A DNA stretch of 9,374 bases. It comes from CAYRIY01 sp964424335 (GTDB lineage: Bacteria; Bacillota; Limnochordia; DTU080; RSA5). Both the position numbers and the translations under genes were made by a program. The stretch spans positions 1 to 9,374 of the forward strand of contig CAYRIY010000124.1 of NCBI GenBank assembly GCA_964424335.1, read 5' to 3'. Positions 1-7,312 of this stretch are shown here, piece after piece. Numbering within the stretch: position 1 is the stretch's first letter; the number at the start of each line of letters is the position of its first letter. The notes beneath the pieces were generated by a model. The model searched no databases and was not told the DNA's origin. It saw only the letters and a program-made list of their open reading frames with translations.

Positions 1-2023
1 TCACGCTGCCCATGGCAAGGGCGAGGTATCCGTCAGCCGTTTTGTAAATTCCGTACGGCGCTCCGAGGTACGCGTGAGCATGGTGCGTCCGGCTGCGCTG
101 GGGCGGCTGGCCACCGTCGTTCAAATACTGCGTCAAGACTTCAAACTGGAGGTCTAGCGCGCTCTCGAGCAGGCTCACTTCCACCCGTCCGCCCGCTCCT
201 GTACGGGCGCGCCTGGCCAAGCAAGCGAGGATTCCCTGCGCCAGGTATTGACCTGCAAACATATCGACTACGGAGAGTCCCATGGGCATCGGCAGGTCGT
301 CAGCCTCGCCGTTGAGCCAAACGATGCCCGACTTCGACTGCAGCAAGAGGTCTTGCCCCGGCATTGAGCGCCACGGGCCTTCCGAACCGTAACCGGTGAT
401 CGTGGCGTAGATGAGGTGGGGATTAATGCTGCGTACGGCCTCGTAGCCTAGTCCGAGGCGCTCCATTACACCCGGACGGAAATTTTCGATCAGGACGTCG
501 GCGCGCTGAATCAACGCCCGAGCGATCTCGAGGTCGCCCGGATCTTTGAGGTTGAGCGCCATGCCTTCCTTGTTGCGGTTGATCGCGTGAAACAGCGTGC
601 TCTCCGCGCCGACATCGGTGTCGGAAGCATACAGTTGCCGGCAGATGTCCCCGCCGTCCGGACGCTCAACCTTGATCACCCGCGCTCCGAGATCGGCCAA
701 TCGAAGCGCCGCGCTCGGACCTGATAGGAACTGGCTGAAATCCAAGACGACGATGCCTGCTAGGGGCAGCGCTTCGGCGCTCACGCCCGGCGCCCGACCC
801 CCTGCCTCGACGTCTGCCCCTTCGTCGGATGCCAGCACGCCATCTCCCCCGTCACCGGCGCCCCAGCCACCGAGATCTCCATTGTGTAGACCATCGAAGA
901 CAAGGCGGGTGTGTTCACCGACTTGAGGCGAGCCTTTGCCTGACTTGAGCACACGGCCATCGATGCGAATCGGACAGCGCGTGGTGCGATAACGGCTCCC
1001 CGTCGACCGGATGACCTCCTGGACCATGTCGAGTTGCTTGAATCCGTCCTCTTCCATCAACTGCTCCCATGTCAACGTCTCGGAGCACCAGTAGCCCCCG
1101 GATTCCAACCGCTCGAGCCATGACGCCGTGGTCCCCGTTCGCAGGTGACGCGCCAGAATCGCCTTGATCTCGTCCCGAAGAGCGAATGCGTCTTGCGGCT
1201 CGACGAATCGCCGGAGCTCCTCGCACTCGATCAACTCGGCGAGGCGGGAGATTTCGCCCATCGAAACGGCGATGAAGCCGTCTGCAGTCTCATAGATGCC
1301 GTAGGGAGCGCCCAAATACGCGTGGCCGTTGCTGAGGCGACTGCGCTGTGGCAACCGTCCTCCATCGTTTAGATGGGTGGTCAACACTTCAAACTGTAGG
1401 TCCAGCGCAGACTCGAGGAGGCTGACGGCCACATGCGCGCCCTCGCCGGTTCGCACTCGCCTGAACAGAGCGGCGAGCAGCCCTTGAACGAGGTGAGCCC
1501 CCGTGTAGGCATCGACTACCGCAAGGCCAAACGGCCTTGGAGGATCGTCTCCGTTCCCCGTGAGCCATACGAGGCCCGACCGCGATTGAACGAGGAGATC
1601 CTGACCGGGTCGGTCTCGCCACGGACCCACGGGGCCATATCCGCTCACCTCTCCGTAGACGATCCGGCGGTTGAGCTCACGGACATCGGCGTAGCCCAGT
1701 CCCAGCCGTTCCATGACGCCCGGGCGGAAGTTGTGAACGAGCACGTCGGCCCGCTCGACGAGGCGAATCACCGCATCGCGGTCACGGGCATCCTTGAGGT
1801 CGACCGCCACACTCTCTTTGCCGCGATTGATCGCGTGAAAGGAAAGGCTCTCTCCATCCAGCCACAGGTCTTTCAGGTTAAGCGAGCGGCAGGCATCGCC
1901 GGAGGAAGGCCGCTCGATCTTGATGACACGGGCGCCGAGATCCGCCAAACGGAGCCCTGCGGAAGGGCCAGCGAGGTATTGGCAAAACTCAACGACAAGG
2001 AGATTTTCGAGTGGTCTTCTCAT
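1..2023 (-). CDS. Tandem two-domain CaiB/BaiF class III CoA-transferase (C-terminus cut by window edge)
   Basis: Family III CoA-transferases move CoA between carboxylic acids through a covalent aspartyl-CoA thioester. The open frame starts at ATG 2023 (an in-frame TGA lies two codons upstream) and runs 674 codons to the left edge with no stop. Residues 1 to about 376 form a complete CaiB domain: N-terminal LADLGARVIKIERP (26-39), NFRPGVMERLGLGY (98-111), PGQDLL (139-144), catalytic-type D171 in VVDAYTG, LGAPYGIY (237-244), and VGEHT near 368. A Gly/Asp-rich linker (about 377-418) leads to a second domain from about 419 with the same motifs and D587 in VVDMFAG. The second domain lacks roughly its last 120 residues, so the full protein should be near 800 residues. 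The start has only a weak GGATGGGG-type ribosome binding site and lies 54 nt after the dehydrogenase stop. The acid substrate cannot be deduced. DMSP-acting DddD shares the two-domain layout, but nothing specific links the two. Confidence 0.93.
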   Translation of the reverse strand, partial: MRRPLENLLVVEFCQYLAGPSAGLRLADLGARVIKIERPSSGDACRSLNLKDLWLDGESLSFHAINRGKESVAVDLKDARDRDAVIRLVERADVLVHNFRPGVMERLGLGYADVRELNRRIVYGEVSGYGPVGPWRDRPGQDLLVQSRSGLVWLTGNGDDPPRPFGLAVVDAYTGAHLVQGLLAALFRRVRTGEGAHVAVSLLESALDLQFEVLTTHLNDGGRLPQRSRLSNGHAYLGAPYGIYETADGFIAVSMGEISRLAELIECEELRRFVEPQDAFALRDEIKAILARHLRTGTTASWLERLESGGYWCSETLTWEQLMEEDGFKQLDMVQEVIRSTGSRYRTTRCPIRIDGRVLKSGKGSPQVGEHTRLVFDGLHNGDLGGWGAGDGGDGVLASDEGADVEAGGRAPGVSAEALPLAGIVVLDFSQFLSGPSAALRLADLGARVIKVERPDGGDICRQLYASDTDVGAESTLFHAINRNKEGMALNLKDPGDLEIARALIQRADVLIENFRPGVMERLGLGYEAVRSINPHLIYATITGYGSEGPWRSMPGQDLLLQSKSGIVWLNGEADDLPMPMGLSVVDMFAGQYLAQGILACLARRARTGAGGRVEVSLLESALDLQFEVLTQYLNDGGQPPQRSRTHHAHAYLGAPYGIYKTADGYLALAMGSV
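2..763 (-). repeat. Second copy of the intragenic CaiB domain duplication (truncated by window edge)
   Basis: Codons 421-674 of the CoA-transferase, the partner of 1250-2011. Identical blocks include RLADLGARVI, SALDLQFEVL and AYLGAPYGIY. The remainder of this copy lies beyond the left edge. Confidence 0.9.
1250..2011 (-). repeat. First copy of the intragenic CaiB domain duplication
   Basis: Codons 5-258 of the CoA-transferase. They align without any gap to codons 421-674 (positions 2-763), with a constant offset of 416 codons. I counted 157 identical residues out of 254 (about 62%). The match is visible in DNA too, for example 1384-1432 against 136-183. This indicates an in-frame duplication within one gene rather than fusion of distant paralogues. 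Confidence 0.9.
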
Positions 2024-2077
2024 CGTTCACATACCCCATCCAATGTTCCGGAGTCGCTCGCACCCGTCGCCGATCGA

Positions 2078-3124
2078 CTATGCTTCACCGATGTCCACAA
2101 CGACCTTCACCGCTTCTCTCCGGTCGAGCAGTTCGAACGCCTTCTCGATGTCGCCAAGCCCCATCACGTGTGTCAACGGAGCCTTCAAGTCGACACGCCC
2201 CTCGCTCACCGCGGCCAAACACCGATCATGAACCTCTTCGTCCATGGGCGTCACCCTAAGCACGGAGAAGTCGTTGGGCACGCTCCCCCAAGCAATCGGA
2301 AGTTTGACCGTCGCCGCGGGGCCAACACCGTACAGCGCAACCCGCCCCCCGGGGGCAAGAAGCAGCGGGCCCATCTCAATCATTTGAGGGGCGCCCGTGC
2401 AATCGACCACCAGGTCGGCTCCCGAGCCTCCCGCCCCGTCCCGTGCCGATCGGACGACGTTGCCGGATCGCATGTCGTACGCACGATCAGCGCCGACCCG
2501 TAGGCAAAGCTCCAAGGCTTCCTGTCTTCGCCCCACCACCGATACCGATCGCGCGCCAAGGAGTCGCGCCGCTTGAATGAATGCTACCGCAACCGGTCCG
2601 GTGCCGAGCACCACGACCCTCTTGTCGTCCGCTCCCCCGGCGTGCTCGAGGAAGCTGAAGCACTCTTTGAAGGTGATGAACATCGCTCCGTCGATAGGGT
2701 CGAAGTCTTTGGGGAGCTTTTGGTGTTTAGGCGCGAAAGGTGTCTTTCGCGGGACGTCCGAATCGTTCTTAGCCGCCGACAGTGCTTCTCGGTCCCATAC
2801 GAGACCCCACTGCGCGAAGCCGCCCCAAAGCGAGTGCAACGTACCCAGCCTCTCTCCGGGGGCGAGACAAAAGGGCCGCAGCACATAATCCCCTGGAGCG
2901 AGCGACGTGACGCAGGGGCCCACCTCCTCTACCCGCCCCAGGCTTTCATGCCCCAAGAGGCACGGGAAACGCTTGATTGGGAAATTCCCCGCGACAATGC
3001 TCCGATCGGTCCCGCAAACACCGCAACTCAAGATGCGAACGAGGGCCTGGAAGGGCCCCGGCTTGGGGCGCGGGATATCCACCAACTCCAAGACGTGCGG
3101 CTCATGTACGACGACGGCCTTCAT
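2078..3124 (-). CDS. Zinc-dependent medium-chain dehydrogenase, probable sugar/polyol dehydrogenase
   Basis: A 348-residue cytosolic MDR (Zn-alcohol-dehydrogenase superfamily) protein. The N-terminal GroES-like domain has SCGVCGTDR (33-41), with C37 (or C34) as catalytic zinc ligand, followed by GHE (58-60) supplying H59 and E60. GGFAQW (101-106) is the usual motif before the second domain. The Rossmann fold carries GTGPVA (174-179), and the end of the second strand reads VVGRR (196-200). The basic pair in place of an acidic residue suggests NADP use (inference). The four-Cys structural zinc loop is absent, and about 20 extra residues follow GGFAQW. CGTDR followed by IVAG and the GRR motif recall glucose dehydrogenases of this superfamily, so oxidation of a free sugar or polyol is a reasonable guess; the substrate is unknown. 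ATG 3124 has a GAGGAG ribosome binding site 8 nt upstream. It ends 54 nt before the CoA-transferase. Confidence 0.9.
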   Translation of the reverse strand: MKAVVVHEPHVLELVDIPRPKPGPFQALVRILSCGVCGTDRSIVAGNFPIKRFPCLLGHESLGRVEEVGPCVTSLAPGDYVLRPFCLAPGERLGTLHSLWGGFAQWGLVWDREALSAAKNDSDVPRKTPFAPKHQKLPKDFDPIDGAMFITFKECFSFLEHAGGADDKRVVVLGTGPVAVAFIQAARLLGARSVSVVGRRQEALELCLRVGADRAYDMRSGNVVRSARDGAGGSGADLVVDCTGAPQMIEMGPLLLAPGGRVALYGVGPAATVKLPIAWGSVPNDFSVLRVTPMDEEVHDRCLAAVSEGRVDLKAPLTHVMGLGDIEKAFELLDRREAVKVVVDIGEA

Positions 3125-3132
3125 TGTGTACG

Positions 3133-3138
3133 CTCCTC
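3133..3138 (-). promoter_or_regulatory. Ribosome binding site of the MDR dehydrogenase
   Basis: GAGGAG on the minus strand, 8 nt before ATG 3124, supports that start. The rest of the 88-nt gap (3125-3212) shows no convincing promoter or terminator. Confidence 0.75.
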
Positions 3139-3212
3139 ATGCAAGCTCGAATGTTGACTTTGAATCGACGCCGAGCGTTTTCAACGGCCTGTGTGCCAAG
3201 GATCCGGCGCTC

Positions 3213-4148
3213 TTACTGCGGCGCTTCCAACCCGTATAAAGCGTCAAAATCGACCGGCCGGCGCCGTTTAAACGTGACCGATTCACTCTCAAACTGTTGC
3301 AGGAGCTTTTGGTGCACATCCGCGCTCCGCTCGTACGGACCCACGATTAACCTCGTGCGCGTCCGCCAGAGCGCTCCCGGCGCGAGATCCTCTCCAAACA
3401 GGTGTAGGTAGAGCGAATAGTGCTTGGCGACTCGATCGAGGCCACCGATCGCGGAGTAGGCCATGCTCACCGAGAAGACGTCGTCTCTAAGCCCCATCAC
3501 GAGCGCATCCAAGGGCCCGTCGACCTGGCTGTAAACGCCAACGGGATGCGCATAGTAGCGGGCAGCAAGAAATCGTGTCCAGTTGCGCCCGCTCTGCCAG
3601 CGGCCGTCGCTCAAGATGTGTGCGGACGCTTCATCGCGAGGGAAACCCACGTACATGTCGCGGTAGATCGGCTCGTTGTTCGGTCGAACGAATTCGCCCA
3701 TCGGGGGCCGCTCGGTCACGTACGGGGGAGGCTGCACGTAGGCGCCGCCGGAAAAATGCTCCGTGAAGTAGTTGGAGAGCAGAATCTCATACTTTGGATA
3801 ATGCTGATGCCCCACCACCTCGAAGTCCACGTCGATGATGTTGGGCTCGCGCGGCGTCACATCCATGGCGACCTGCGCGAGGTGAGCCAGGCGGGGCCGC
3901 CAAACGACCCGAAGACCCGTCTCGGTGGGCGCAGCGGTGTGACCCATGATGCGGAGCTCACCCATCCAACCGCTTCGGCAAAGCGCGCGGTAGGGCGTCA
4001 TCAGGATATCGCCAATCAGCGTTTGCGACGGCTTGTGCGTCAGCGAGCGCACACGCACGCGCGACCCGTTCGCCGTCACGACGCCCTTTAACTCTGCGAG
4101 TTGAAACTCAAGCTCACCTTGCTCGGCGTTCCAATTCAGATCTGCCAC
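3213..4148 (-). CDS. Conserved-looking protein of unknown family, possibly a beta-rich carbohydrate-acting protein
   Basis: I do not recognise the family of this 311-residue protein. It has no signal peptide, no membrane segment and no nucleotide-binding motif, so it is probably cytosolic. The first 110 residues look strand-rich (short alternating hydrophobic stretches such as GELEFQLAELKGVV and GLRVVWRPRL). The middle is rich in aromatic residues and His, with HQHYPKYEILLSNYF (114-128) and GGAYVQPPPYV (134-144). The end carries HYSLYLHLFGEDL (243-255) and RTRTRLIVGPY (262-272). This pattern resembles beta-sandwich sugar-binding or epimerase-like folds, but that is only an impression. GTG 4148 is the first possible start, because an in-frame TGA lies just upstream. 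GGAG stands 8 nt before it. The start overlaps the previous gene by 35 nt, so the two are likely translationally coupled, which argues for a shared step or substrate. Confidence 0.8.
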   Translation of the reverse strand: MADLNWNAEQGELEFQLAELKGVVTANGSRVRVRSLTHKPSQTLIGDILMTPYRALCRSGWMGELRIMGHTAAPTETGLRVVWRPRLAHLAQVAMDVTPREPNIIDVDFEVVGHQHYPKYEILLSNYFTEHFSGGAYVQPPPYVTERPPMGEFVRPNNEPIYRDMYVGFPRDEASAHILSDGRWQSGRNWTRFLAARYYAHPVGVYSQVDGPLDALVMGLRDDVFSVSMAYSAIGGLDRVAKHYSLYLHLFGEDLAPGALWRTRTRLIVGPYERSADVHQKLLQQFESESVTFKRRRPVDFDALYGLEAPQ

Positions 4149-5211
4149 GTGTCACACTCCGTCCCGTTACTTCCGCCAAGTCGACCCACCGGTTTTGCTC
4201 GTCTTTCGAACGAATCGCCGCCACATACGTCGCAACCGTTTGCAAGTTGTCCTCACCGGATTGCGGAGAGGGCGACCCATCGGCAATGCTTGTCAGAAAG
4301 TCGATGAGGAGCGACTCGATCGGCGACGGCCCCTGTTCGAGGACACTGAGATCGACCGGACGCCACTCGGTGCGATCTTCCTCGGTGCAAATCTCTAAGG
4401 GTCCCTGCATAAAGCCACGGAGCGCGCCGCGCGTTCCCTCGAGCCTGATTGGATAGTCAAATGAATCTGAGGCACTGTCGTTGGTCGTGGTCACGACGCC
4501 GATCAGGTTGCCGCCGAAGTCGAGGGTCGTCGATTGCAGCATATCGCTGGAGTATTCCTGGTTTGGCGTCCTTCGAGAGATGCAACTTACCCGAACGGGA
4601 GGACGGCCCGCCCAGAATCGGGCGACGTCGAAGTGATGGGAACCCCATTCAACCAGCATGAAGTGGTCGATGTTTCGGTACCATTTCGCGACCTTTCGTT
4701 CCTGATTGCCGAACATCCGCACTTCAAGGTAGAAGAGCTCGCCCAAAACACCCGCCCGCACCAGTTCGTACGCCGCCCGGGCGCCTTTGTAATAGCGCGT
4801 GTTTTGACTCACGTTCAGCCGCACCCCGTTGCTCTGCGCTAGCTCCATCATCCGTACCGCGTCCTCGTACATGTGTGCAAACGGCTTTTCGATATGGATG
4901 TGGCGACCGCTCTCGGCAATCGCCTGCACGACATCCACCCTTCCCGACGGGGGAATGGCGACTTCAACCACGTCGATATCGGAAAGCGCGAGCATTTCGT
5001 TGTAATCCGTGTACCACTCAGGGATCTCAAACGACTTGGCAAATCGCTCCGCCGCCTCCGCGGAAAGATCGCTGCACGCGACGAGCCGCAGCCCTAAGTT
5101 GCGCGCTGCTCGCGCGTGGTTGCGCGCCGCGCCCCCACAGCCGATGTAGGCGATGCCGACGTCCTTGGAAGCAAGTTGTTTGGGTTCATACGGAAGGGGG
5201 TAGACTGACAC
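4114..5211 (-). CDS. Gfo/Idh/MocA family oxidoreductase (second of two)
   Basis: A 365-residue NAD(P)-dependent sugar or cyclitol dehydrogenase of the Gfo/Idh/MocA family. The N-terminal Rossmann domain has GCGGAA (24-29, GxGxxA). An acidic residue after the second strand (D48 in CSDLS) favours NAD. The family's catalytic lysine is K109 in IEKPF. The C-terminal alpha/beta domain contains EWGSHHFDVARFW (188-200), matching the GxHxxD substrate-binding motif with H192 and D195. Such enzymes oxidise a ring hydroxyl to a ketone, or drive oxidation-elimination on glycosides. GTG 5211 is chosen because AGGAGG lies 8 nt upstream and no ATG is available nearby. It follows the hydrolase by 12 nt and overlaps the next gene by 35 nt. 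It differs clearly from the first Gfo/Idh/MocA gene, so the two probably act on different substrates or steps. Confidence 0.93.
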   Translation of the reverse strand: MSVYPLPYEPKQLASKDVGIAYIGCGGAARNHARAARNLGLRLVACSDLSAEAAERFAKSFEIPEWYTDYNEMLALSDIDVVEVAIPPSGRVDVVQAIAESGRHIHIEKPFAHMYEDAVRMMELAQSNGVRLNVSQNTRYYKGARAAYELVRAGVLGELFYLEVRMFGNQERKVAKWYRNIDHFMLVEWGSHHFDVARFWAGRPPVRVSCISRRTPNQEYSSDMLQSTTLDFGGNLIGVVTTTNDSASDSFDYPIRLEGTRGALRGFMQGPLEICTEEDRTEWRPVDLSVLEQGPSPIESLLIDFLTSIADGSPSPQSGEDNLQTVATYVAAIRSKDEQNRWVDLAEVTGRSVTRGRSELERRAR

Positions 5212-5219
5212 GATGATTT

Positions 5220-5225
5220 CCTCCT
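5220..5225 (-). promoter_or_regulatory. Ribosome binding site overlapping a stop codon
   Basis: AGGAGG on the minus strand, 8 nt before GTG 5211. Its first two bases are the last two of the TAG stop (5226-5224) of the upstream hydrolase gene, so ribosomes finishing that gene are placed directly on this start. It decides the GTG start. Confidence 0.85.
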
Positions 5226-7251
5226 AATCGGAAGTTGCGCGGACGATGCGAACGATCGCCAAGTACTCGACCTGTGGAACGACGAAGGAGCACACGCCGT
5301 CTTCAACTTGGAACGAAATCTCTCGACTCTCCGGCTCCAGCACGACGCGCTCGACCTGCCCCGTTCGCACCCGGCAGGGGATGTCGTGGACCGCATGGAC
5401 GTGCTCGATGCCCGCGATCGCGCTCTGGCCGCCCTGATGTCCTAGCGAATAGTGCATGAGGTTGAGGAGCAAGTCCTCGCCTTGCCGCATCAAATTGGCC
5501 TCGACGAGCCCGGACGCATCGACCTCGAAGGGCGTCTTGGGGTCGACGTGCCGGATGAGGGCCTCCATAAACTGACGAAGCCAGTGATGGTTGGTCTGCC
5601 AGTACACCTCAAAGATGGACCCGGCCACATACACCGCCTTGCCCCGACCGTACCGATAAATCGTCGCGAACGGGTAGGGCGAGCGCTCACTGGCGGAAGG
5701 AGAATACGGTGATCGAAACGCGCGCCTTGGCGGCTGAAACTCGGTCACGGGGAAATAGAGTGCGGCAAGCTCCTCCGCTGCCTCGGGCAAGACCTTGAAT
5801 GCCTGCCCGCGAAACTGCAATTGGATATCCGCGGTGCTCCCTGCGACCTCGTGCGCCGGTTTAAAGTGCGCGAGCTTGAAACTGAGGGGTTCGACGTACT
5901 TGAGACCAAACACGTCCTCGAGTTGAAATCCTTCTTCCGTCAACAGCGACGACCCCACGGCAATGAGCGTCCCGCCTTCCGCGACATACGATCTCAGCCG
6001 GTCGTACATTCCGGGCTGATAGGTCGCGGGCTCGGGCAGGATGACCGTCGAGTAACGGGCGAGGTCGTCGGCAAGGACGCTGTACTCCATGTCGACCTGA
6101 ATGTGACTCTCGATCAGCATTTTGTGTGCCCCGCGGGCCGCGGACATCTCTTTTCCCATCCCGAAGTTGAACGGCAACTTGGGATCGGGAACCGGCAAAA
6201 GCACCGCGACACCCGGAACGCTCTCGGCGGCCTTCAGGATGTTCTCTCGTTCCGCCACAAAGCCGAACGCCTCGCGAAACACGTCGTACACCGCAGGCTG
6301 GAGCGTTCCGTCCACATTTTGCTGATCACCCGCGCAAGCGGCCACTCCGTTTCCGATCATGACGGCAAACTCCGTCGTGAGCTGCGGGAGCGGCTTGAGC
6401 GTGAGGTCGCCCCATCCTTGGTAAAACCGGACCGTCATCACCTGGACGTCCAGAATGTCGTTTCGCACGGTCCTCGCGGCGAAGCTATGCCCCAAATAGT
6501 CTCCAGGTCGCGGCTGCGACTCCCAGACGCCGATGTCGGTCAGTTGCCTCGACCGTAGGTCGAGCTGTGGTTGACCTACGGTGTTGGTACAGATCACGAG
6601 CTCGGGGTTTCGTCCCTTGATGAGCTGCCGGACTTCATCCATGTAACAGACCATGAGATCCATCCACTGCCGTTCCAGCTCTTCTCTGGGCAGCTCCGGC
6701 GTCAGCTCGCGCCCGTGTTCGACTTCGTACTTGCGCTTGCAGGATGGGCAAAAACATGGTTGCGCGATTGGGTAAGGCACGTCCAAGAAAAAGCCGTCGA
6801 CCGGGTACTCGGCGATCTCAAGGAGTTGGGGAATCACCATCTCGTCCTTGTAGGGCGTGTTCATGCAGACGAGTCCGAACGCTCCTCGAGCGGCGAAAGG
6901 CTCGCCCTTTGCGGAAATATACCTCCACGAATGGTTTTCATTCCACGCTCGGGTGTCCCATGTGAGCGAGTAATAGGCCAAGGTCCGGATGCCGCGCCGC
7001 CGACATTCGACGGCCGCTTCCATGAGATAGTCCTTTGCGAGCCCCGAGTGCTTATGACCGACAGCGGTATTGTAGAACGAGTTGCCGAAGATATCTTTGG
7101 CAAACAATGCGACCATATTGACCCGGCCGTGCTCCAAGTGGTCGACGAACTGCTTGGGGTCGAAGTTTTTGATCGCATCCTTGGGAAATTCGGGCATGTG
7201 GAAGTCCATGTGGACCTGACGCATATGATCCTTAAACCAAGGCACCTTCAT
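5224..7251 (-). CDS. Glycoside-hydrolase-like protein: GHL6-type barrel plus GH42-like trimerization domain
   Basis: A 675-residue protein without a signal peptide. Residues 1 to about 335 look like the TIM barrel of hypothetical glycosyl hydrolase family 6 (GHL6), opening with RQVHMDFHMPEFP (11-23). They include LAYYSLTWDTRAW (91-103), GFFLDVPYP (153-161), where D157 sits at a strand end and is a candidate catalytic residue, and VWESQP (242-247), where E244 is another candidate. A Cys cluster, CFCPSC (166-171), follows; similar clusters in GH42 and related enzymes bind zinc. About 345-565 resembles the flavodoxin-like trimerization domain of GH42 (VAVLLPVPDP, TVILPEPATY, GGTLIAVGSS), and the last 100 residues form a beta domain. 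This layout is also known in GH151 alpha-L-fucosidases, but the sugar specificity is not readable. It would cleave an imported glycoside in the cytosol. ATG 7251 has AGGAGG 7 nt upstream. It sits between the two Gfo/Idh/MocA genes. Confidence 0.85.
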   Translation of the reverse strand: MKVPWFKDHMRQVHMDFHMPEFPKDAIKNFDPKQFVDHLEHGRVNMVALFAKDIFGNSFYNTAVGHKHSGLAKDYLMEAAVECRRRGIRTLAYYSLTWDTRAWNENHSWRYISAKGEPFAARGAFGLVCMNTPYKDEMVIPQLLEIAEYPVDGFFLDVPYPIAQPCFCPSCKRKYEVEHGRELTPELPREELERQWMDLMVCYMDEVRQLIKGRNPELVICTNTVGQPQLDLRSRQLTDIGVWESQPRPGDYLGHSFAARTVRNDILDVQVMTVRFYQGWGDLTLKPLPQLTTEFAVMIGNGVAACAGDQQNVDGTLQPAVYDVFREAFGFVAERENILKAAESVPGVAVLLPVPDPKLPFNFGMGKEMSAARGAHKMLIESHIQVDMEYSVLADDLARYSTVILPEPATYQPGMYDRLRSYVAEGGTLIAVGSSLLTEEGFQLEDVFGLKYVEPLSFKLAHFKPAHEVAGSTADIQLQFRGQAFKVLPEAAEELAALYFPVTEFQPPRRAFRSPYSPSASERSPYPFATIYRYGRGKAVYVAGSIFEVYWQTNHHWLRQFMEALIRHVDPKTPFEVDASGLVEANLMRQGEDLLLNLMHYSLGHQGGQSAIAGIEHVHAVHDIPCRVRTGQVERVVLEPESREISFQVEDGVCSFVVPQVEYLAIVRIVRATSD

Positions 7252-7258
7252 CGGGCAA

Positions 7259-7264
7259 CCTCCT
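7259..7264 (-). promoter_or_regulatory. Ribosome binding site of the glycoside-hydrolase-like gene
   Basis: A perfect AGGAGG on the minus strand, 7 nt before ATG 7251, fixes that start. Confidence 0.85.
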
Positions 7265-7287
7265 GGACGGCGCGCCCGCGTCTTGGG

Positions 7288-7312
7288 CGAACGCGCACGA
7301 CGCGCACGTTCG
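7288..7312 (-). other. Intercistronic RNA hairpin directly after the first Gfo/Idh/MocA gene
   Basis: In the minus-strand transcript these 25 nt fold into an 11-bp stem (nine Watson-Crick pairs, mostly GC, and two G-U) closed by a 3-nt loop. The stem starts at the base right after the TGA stop (7315-7313). The following sequence has no run of U, so it is not a classical intrinsic terminator. It may stabilise the upstream mRNA end, act as a processing site, or weaken transcription into the rest of the operon. The hydrolase ribosome binding site lies 23 nt beyond and is not part of the stem. Confidence 0.6.

Noticed and set aside
915..1622. Short minus-strand frames at 915-1226 and 1389-1622
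   Set aside because: They are out-of-frame shadows of the CoA-transferase, whose correct frame reads through the whole interval with both domains aligned.
1..2023. DddD-type DMSP CoA-transferase/lyase
   Set aside because: It shares the two-CaiB-domain layout, but here the halves are highly similar, both keep the aspartate, and the neighbours are sugar-type enzymes rather than the usual ddd genes.
1433..2503. 356-codon open frame on the plus strand
   Set aside because: It lies antisense to the CoA-transferase and dehydrogenase genes, which have clear family motifs. Its translation shows no motif, and long antisense frames are expected in GC-rich coding DNA.
3125..3212. Internal promoter or regulatory hairpin ahead of the MDR dehydrogenase
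   Set aside because: GTTGA/TCAAC arms are only 5 bp and 23 nt apart, and TTGAAA has no -10 box at a proper distance.
2573..4091. Plus-strand frames at 2573-3157 and 3420-4091
   Set aside because: They are antisense to the dehydrogenase and to the coupled unknown gene. They lack ribosome binding sites and recognisable motifs.
7288..7312. Intrinsic terminator after the first Gfo/Idh/MocA gene
   Set aside because: The hairpin is strong but is followed by CCCAAGACGCGG in the transcript sense, with no U run.
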